A stretch of 64,000 nt of DNA from assembly GCF_029227915.1 (NCBI RefSeq), contig NC_079885.1, positions 7,936,001 through 8,000,000 on the forward strand, given 5' to 3'. Numbering within the stretch: position 1 is the first letter of the stretch; every line of letters begins with the position of its first letter. Shown here piece after piece: positions 58,697-64,000 of this stretch. The DNA comes from Hydractinia symbiolongicarpus. Lineage: Eukaryota; Cnidaria; Hydrozoa; Anthoathecata; Hydractiniidae. The translations under genes and the position numbers were made by a program. A model generated the notes under the pieces. It was not told the origin of the DNA and searched no databases. It worked only from the letters and a program-made list of their open reading frames with translations.

Positions 58697-58740
58697 CACT
58701 GCACATGCGTTAATAAGTCTCCTGTAATATGTCCCGTGTT

Positions 58741-60218
58741 TTACGTCGATGAAATCACACTGTCGTATGCAGGAGGAGAAGTGTCCAAATAACCATATGA
58801 TGGCAAAGAAGGAGAGTTCGCACCTAGAAACAAAATCAACATTATTTGTCAATTGCAAAATAACATAACAAACTATATTGAAATAGCCTGGTTACATTTC
58901 GAAACGAGGTTAAGAAATGACAATGAAGTTTAAACATTCGAGAATGCATTCTGGGAATCAATCACAGTCTTTGGCTGTGGGAAAGTGCCAGGTAAAAAAA
59001 AAAAATTTATAATGTGAAAAATTGCTCAACATTGTTCAGCGGAGACGACTAGACATTGCCAAAAGAAATAATCGCGGAAACTGACTTGTTTTTAAGCCAC
59101 CATAAGTTGCGAAATTTTCACAAATCTTGCCAAAATGGATATTGCTAAAATCCTTAATATGTTTTTAAGCGTGTCCTTAAAGGATATTACAAAATGTTCC
59201 ATGATCTTAAATCTTATATAATTTTGCAATTTTTAGCACTTCCAGAGCGCATCATTTTCTAGGTGCTTTAGGATATATTTACATGTGATAATTAGATATA
59301 TTAAAATATTTTATTACCACGTATAATGGGGAAATTAGTCAGAAAAGACTTTTTTTATTACATATTATATAATTACGCCTTTGTTTAGAATGTACTTTTT
59401 GCTGGCATCAGTTAAATGAAAATGCGGTGGTTTCTTTGTGGATAGTAGTCTATATAGGTCGTTAATAAATTCTTGTTATTTTTGTGGTAATATTACTACG
59501 GGCTTTTCTAATGAGAACGCGGAAAGAATTGTTGTGGTAGATAAACATAAATATCAAGAAACAATATGAAACAGACTGTAATATGACCGCCATCCAAAAT
59601 ATTGCTACCACTAAGAAAATTTTTTTTACATTTACGACATTATAATCGAGTTGTTTATTAGAATGGCGTCAATTTCCCCGATGTCGTTATTATGTAACGA
59701 CGTTTTAGGAGACGATGCCAAATACAAAATGATTTAAACTTACCTAAATAAACAACCGACTCTTCGTAGCTCGGTAGTATCGGTAAAATAGAATTTCTAT
59801 GAGACAAGTCCATGACAGACATGGTTGAAAAACTATGTATTCTTTGTTGTCTAGCAACATGATTTCTGCTCATGATTTCAATATCGGTCAGTAAATCAAG
59901 TGCCCCCAGCTGAGCATTGTTCGTGTTGTCGCTGGTGTTATTGTTTTTAGGACTTTCATGGTATCGCCTTTCAAATACGATAGACACAATAATGAAAATA
60001 AACCCAACAATTATAACTACGGGTCCGATGTTTTTCGAGTATTTAATAACATCCGTGTTCACACTGCCTTTATTTTCGTATTCAATATCCTCTTCTTCTT
60101 TTTCAGCATCATCTTCGCAACAGCGTTGATCAGCGATGTGACCATAGATAGTGAAAATAAGTCCCAGTACTATAAATAGCAGTCCAATTGATTTAGAAAT
60201 TGCTGGACACCTTAACAT
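58741..60218 (-). CDS. small two-pass membrane protein with C-terminal Tyr/PPxY motifs
   Basis: Two exons on the minus strand: 60218-59744 and 58823-58741, joined in phase 1 across a GTAAG donor and a TTTCTAG acceptor; 185 residues. Transmembrane segments lie at about 10-29 and 63-83. Between them is a short, acidic, Cys-containing loop (CCEDDAEKEEEDIEYE). The tail of about 100 residues is polar and ends with LPSYEES, LPSYGYL and PPAYDSV. PPxY and LPxY motifs are ligands of WW domains in NEDD4-family ubiquitin ligases, and YxxV-type motifs can be sorting signals; a role in trafficking or as a ligase adaptor is an inference. The second exon is supported because it restores a longer Tyr-motif tail and ends in a clean stop. 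I do not recognise a named orthologue. If the donor is ignored, the frame runs on into intron sequence and loses the motif cluster. Confidence 0.78.
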
Positions 60219-61210
60219 TTCTCTTTCAATCTTATGAGAACAAAATTATGTGATATAGTGGTGAGAAAGTTCTTCTTTGTAGAATATCTTTTCTAATTTA
60301 ATCAAATCAACCAAAAAAATATCCACTTATACGCAATTTTTATGTATGTTTATATATATAATGTTGATTCTAATATATTAATTATTTGCTTCTCCTCTGC
60401 ATCCAAGTGTGTTTTCCTAAAGCGCCGAGAAGCAACACACATTTGACCAATGGCGAATAAGTTATGAAATTATAATAATGTTAACATTCTTTTTAACGAG
60501 CTAATCATTTTCCTTGTTTTAATTGTGGTGCTTCCAGCAATGACTAATGGAGCGGTAATTATATGACAGTGTGTGATGTCATTAATTGTATTTCTGTTTA
60601 TTTGATTATCTTTGTTTTGTTTCCCAGAGTTAAACCTAATTTACGTGAAGGCGTCATCAAACGTTTTTGAAAATAATAATGGTCGAAAAGATTGATTTGG
60701 GTGAGAGTAAGAATGCAGGTGATAAACACGAGATGAAGTCCGGTAAATCTCCACAACACCTCCTCCCCTCCTACCACATCTCTTGTATTCATTGAGGGAT
60801 GTATAATGAATACAGACAATGATTCCGGCCGGACCACAAGGACTAAAAAATATGGGTAGCAATGATAACCATTAGAAATTTACTAACAAAAATGATTGTA
60901 TGAATCCACGAGCTGCAATATTTCTGATAGGCTTTAATGGTTAAGTAAAGTTGTTGTTAAAAGACAGAAAACCGTAGGAACTAGACCGTTACAGGTACAG
61001 AAATTTATTTTGTTTCTTTGGCGCGCCTTAATCACATGTCCTAGTTTTTTTACGGGTGTATCATCTTACGACTCATCACAAGTCGATAGAATTGGCCCTT
61101 CCACCCACCCTTAGATTAGAATGATATTTGTAGGATATATATTGAGGAAAGAAATATATACGGTAGATATATAAGTGATAAAGAGATAAAGATAATAATA
61201 AATAAAGTTA
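60219..61210. other. upstream region of the minus-strand gene, no other gene
   Basis: About 1 kb that should contain the promoter of the two-pass membrane protein gene. An AT run with TATATATAATG occurs near 60352, about 130 bases upstream of the ATG; it could be a core promoter element but is not distinctive. Short open frames here are unsupported. Confidence 0.4.
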
Positions 61211-61990
61211 TTTTCGTTTGAGGTATGAATTAGAAAATTATAGAATTTAATTAGTCACAATGTGATTGTGGCAAACAAAGTCTTTTTTTCTATCAGGAGT
61301 CATTTTTTGCTATCATATGAGGTGTTAAAATACGGTCGAATTTTAATCAAGTATTTTGACAGGGTAACAGACGAAGAAAATACTTTCCCATACGTTCCCT
61401 TTTCTGAATACCGAAACTAGTGCTTCCATGCGTATTACAATCTACATTTGCGTGGAGTTTAAAAATAAATCTGATTCATAGTATTTACTCATTCCACTGT
61501 TTTGAAAAAAAAAGTAGGAAACTCACGGGGGTTAACGACTTCTATTTGACCTTTGCAGGAAGAAAGATATGGCGTTGGCTTCAAACAAACAGGTATATAT
61601 GCTAAATAAACAATGAAACATTTAAAGGTTAATGATACTCAATTATTTTATTTGTAAAGTTTGTAACTTTTTTTAAAGGACAAGTTTTTAGTTTACAAAC
61701 CATAGCTGGTACATATTAATTTAAAAACAATCTTCATATTAAATGTAAGAATATTGTTTTTAACTTATATGTATTAAAAGAAGCGTTAAAACTATAGACT
61801 AATAATTAAATATCTTCCATTTAATCATTTAATTTAACGAACGGCATATTTACCAAAAAGTAAACTGCAAAAAACATCTTCCCTGGACAAAGTTAAGTTG
61901 AAGAAGGTTATATAAAAAGTTTATTTAAAAGTAAGGGAAAAGTCGGGAAATTAAATTCTATAATTTTCTAATTCGTACCTCAAACGAAAA
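61211..61990. mobile_element. candidate non-autonomous element with 42-base inverted ends (780 bp)
   Basis: The left end (61211-61252) begins TTTTCGTTTGAGGTAYGAAT and continues TAGAAAATTATAGAATTTAATT. The right end (61949-61990) is its inverted copy with a single mismatch (T/C). The arms are about 700 bases apart, and the interior has no recognisable coding. I could not define a target duplication, so the class is unknown; it could also be an inverted duplication. Confidence 0.6.
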
Positions 61991-63636
61991 TGCGAGATAG
62001 AAATGTAGAAACCTCTATAACAGCTCTCTTTATTTTTAGGTACTGTTTACACTGGTCAATGTTAGGGTTAATGAAAAACTTAATTTCAAAATTTATGAAA
62101 CTACATGGACAGTGTTTAAAAACGCATTAAGAACACAAAAGATTGTTCTTTTCTTTACTCAACCTTCAGAAAGCCTAAAAATGGTTTGTATTGAAAATTT
62201 AGCCCACATGAATAGATTTGAAAGAGAAGTTTATTTAGGTCATAAACTGTATACTTCTTCGCAGAAAAATAAATGTACGTAAGTAATTAAAAGTATCAAC
62301 ATCCCAAAAAACACGACGAATTTTTAGAAATGTACCTGATATTAATTTATGACAAAAGTTAGTTTCAATGGTAAGATCAAAATTTTGTAGTGTAAAACTC
62401 TTGGTAGGTAATATCTCTTGGTAAATTAATTCTTAAAATGCGAACATCAATGGACAAAGCATGCAGTTTTGTGTACTTTTAGATTTTTAAGCTCTACCCT
62501 TGCCTTTACTCTCCCAAAACAAACCCTCTGCTTTTAGAACACCCAAAGCCCCGGTTTAAATAGGGTTAAGGAACTCAAAAACTTAAGAAAATCTGCGTCC
62601 ACAAAAAAAAATTAAACTAAGTTTTTTGTTGACGTTGCAGCATCTGTCTTTTTGTTTTTGCAAAAATTGCACTTATGGCAATTTACGACCCCTGCTAATA
62701 TTGCACGGGTTCATTTTATTTCTAAGGGTAATAATCACAATTTTTTGTTTATGTGTCTCCTGTATGTCCATGATGGTAATAACAAGGTTGAATGAATAAT
62801 GATTATAATTGCGTTCTTTATTGTCACGTTATAATCAACTTATGAAAGTCTCAGTTAGTCTGAGTTAGAAAAGTCTAAAGCCTGCATATATGCGGTTCTA
62901 TCAAGAGAATCTTTAATTTTAGATTGCGTGACGGTTAACTGGTTCCCTCTTCCGTTAACATTTTAATTTGATTCCGAAAGAAGTCTAATTAATCATTATT
63001 TTTAACAATTAATATGAAGGTAATTATATGCTCTGTTTGTTAGAGTGCCAAAATATTTGTGCGAAAATATGTTATTTGTTGCTATGACTTCGGAACTGTT
63101 ATGAAAAACGATTTGTTTTTTGCAGGTATAACCCAATTTGATTGGTCCATGTTAATTTTTATGGTTCCTCAACTTACGCAATATTATTGAAAGAAAGTTC
63201 CCTATAAAGAATAAGAAATATGTTTCTTTTTTGTTAATTGTCTATCTGAATTGCTTCATTGTCCGATCAAAGTATATTGATTATTCGTCTAACAGTTGTT
63301 ACTAATTTAAAACACGCCCTACACAAGAATGCTGGGAAACGGTATTTAAAATTACGGTTCCACTGCAACCTTGTTCCTAGGGCTCTTTAGAAAATGAAAT
63401 TATGGTTCTAGTATGGGAGAGATTACCGTGGACTATCGAAATCTAGTTTTTAATTTTAGAAAAACAAAACAGAAACTCCAATTTTTAGACGGTTACGAGT
63501 TGACCATCAAGACAATTTTACTACTTGCTGTCAAGTCGGACTGTTTTAGCACTTCTTAGTTCTGTTGATTTATCCACAAAATCATTCGTCTCTTGTACGA
63601 AACTGTATGTTGAAACATCAATCCTCTTATCTCACA
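61991..63636. other. intergenic DNA, no gene recognised
   Basis: AT-rich, with no convincing exon. A phrase GCAACCTTGTTCCTAGGGCTCTTT near 63366 belongs to the GGGGACGAG-type dispersed family seen at 12574 and 14576. Confidence 0.45.
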
Positions 63637-63820
63637 CACGCGGGCCGTTTTTGTACTCATTTGGTCGCCATCAACTGGTTGACACGCGGGCCGTTTTTGT
63701 ACTCATTTGGTCGCCATCAACTGGTTGACACGCGGGCCGTAGTTGTAGTCATTTGGTCGCCATCAACTGGTTAACACGCGGGTCGTAGTTGTACTTATTT
63801 GGTCGCTTTCAACCGGTGCA
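63637..63820. repeat. 46-base minisatellite, four copies
   Basis: Units start CACGCGGGYCGT at 63637, 63683, 63729 and 63775, and contain CATTTGGTCGCCATCAACTGG. The first three copies are nearly identical; the fourth has diverged. The overlapping open frames on the plus strand arise because 46-base units shift frame from copy to copy; I do not regard them as coding. Confidence 0.9.
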
Positions 63821-64000
63821 CACGTCCAAGACCCTAAGTATTTTTGTTTTTGTTTTATCTTAATTTAGTTTGTTATTGATTGTACGTATTTAAGTTTATT
63901 TTGTTTTGATCATTTTGCATTGTCAATCAGGACATTCTGCACAATGCCACTCACTTTACTATAGATAGGCTCGCTGTCCACAATGATGTACTGTCCACAA

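Larger units (their letters stand above)
54208..58740. other. intergenic DNA, no gene recognised
   Basis: About 4.5 kb between two convergent genes. It contains the 3' UTR of the astacin gene, with a candidate poly(A) signal AATAAA at 54556-54561, about 350 bases after the stop. A C-rich tract lies at 54330-54420. A set of TTCGCGAA / GCGAAAATTTTAACGCGAAT motifs lies at 57500-57580 and resembles those inside the element at 11141. No coding exon is convincing. Confidence 0.5.

Noticed and set aside
63525-63774. Two overlapping plus-strand open frames with FGRHQLVDTRAV units
   Set aside because: The 46-base repeat shifts frame at each copy, so the same peptide appears in different frames; there is no splice or start support.

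Overview
This is nuclear DNA from an animal. It is AT-rich, has many short coding exons with GT...AG introns, and carries metazoan gene families and many small repeats. The extracellular and membrane protein repertoire (astacin-TSP1-MAM protease, type II membrane M1 peptidases) and the intron-rich, MITE-rich style suggest an invertebrate, most likely a cnidarian (perhaps hydrozoan). The lineage is an inference from style, not a proven assignment. Gene models below were built by hand from open frames, splice sites and matching intron phases.

Layout, left to right. (1) 1-2.7 kb: the 3' part of the snRNP core protein SmD1 gene (+), with a piggyBac-like MITE inside its last intron. (2) 6.65-9.15 kb: a protein kinase gene (+) whose catalytic motifs are nearly complete but which has an in-frame TGA before the D-x-W motif; a minisatellite starts inside its last codons. 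(3) 9.4-16.9 kb: no gene recognised; at least two well-formed MITE-like elements and several inverted repeats. (4) 17.0-39.2 kb: two head-to-tail M1 (aminopeptidase N-like) genes, each of 19 exons with identical intron phases, hence a tandem duplication. The downstream copy keeps the zinc site; the upstream copy has lost two of the three zinc ligands, the catalytic Glu and the transition-state Tyr while keeping a clean 994-residue reading frame. (5) 39.2-45.1 kb: repeats and a relic retroelement fragment. (6) 45.1-54.2 kb: a 14-exon secreted astacin metalloprotease with two TSP1 domains, a MAM domain, a Thr-rich linker and a C-terminal Cys-containing domain; its introns hold two tRNA-derived SINE-like sequences, a MITE and a 274-base TTC tract. 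(7) 58.7-60.2 kb: a two-exon gene (-) for a small two-pass membrane protein with Tyr/PPxY tail motifs. (8) 60.2-64 kb: an element with 42-base inverted ends and a 46-base minisatellite.

The genes do not form an operon-like unit. The functional theme of the middle is cell-surface or extracellular proteolysis: an apparently active ectopeptidase, its catalytically dead tandem sister, and a nearby secreted astacin. The pair of M1 paralogues is the most interesting feature of the window.
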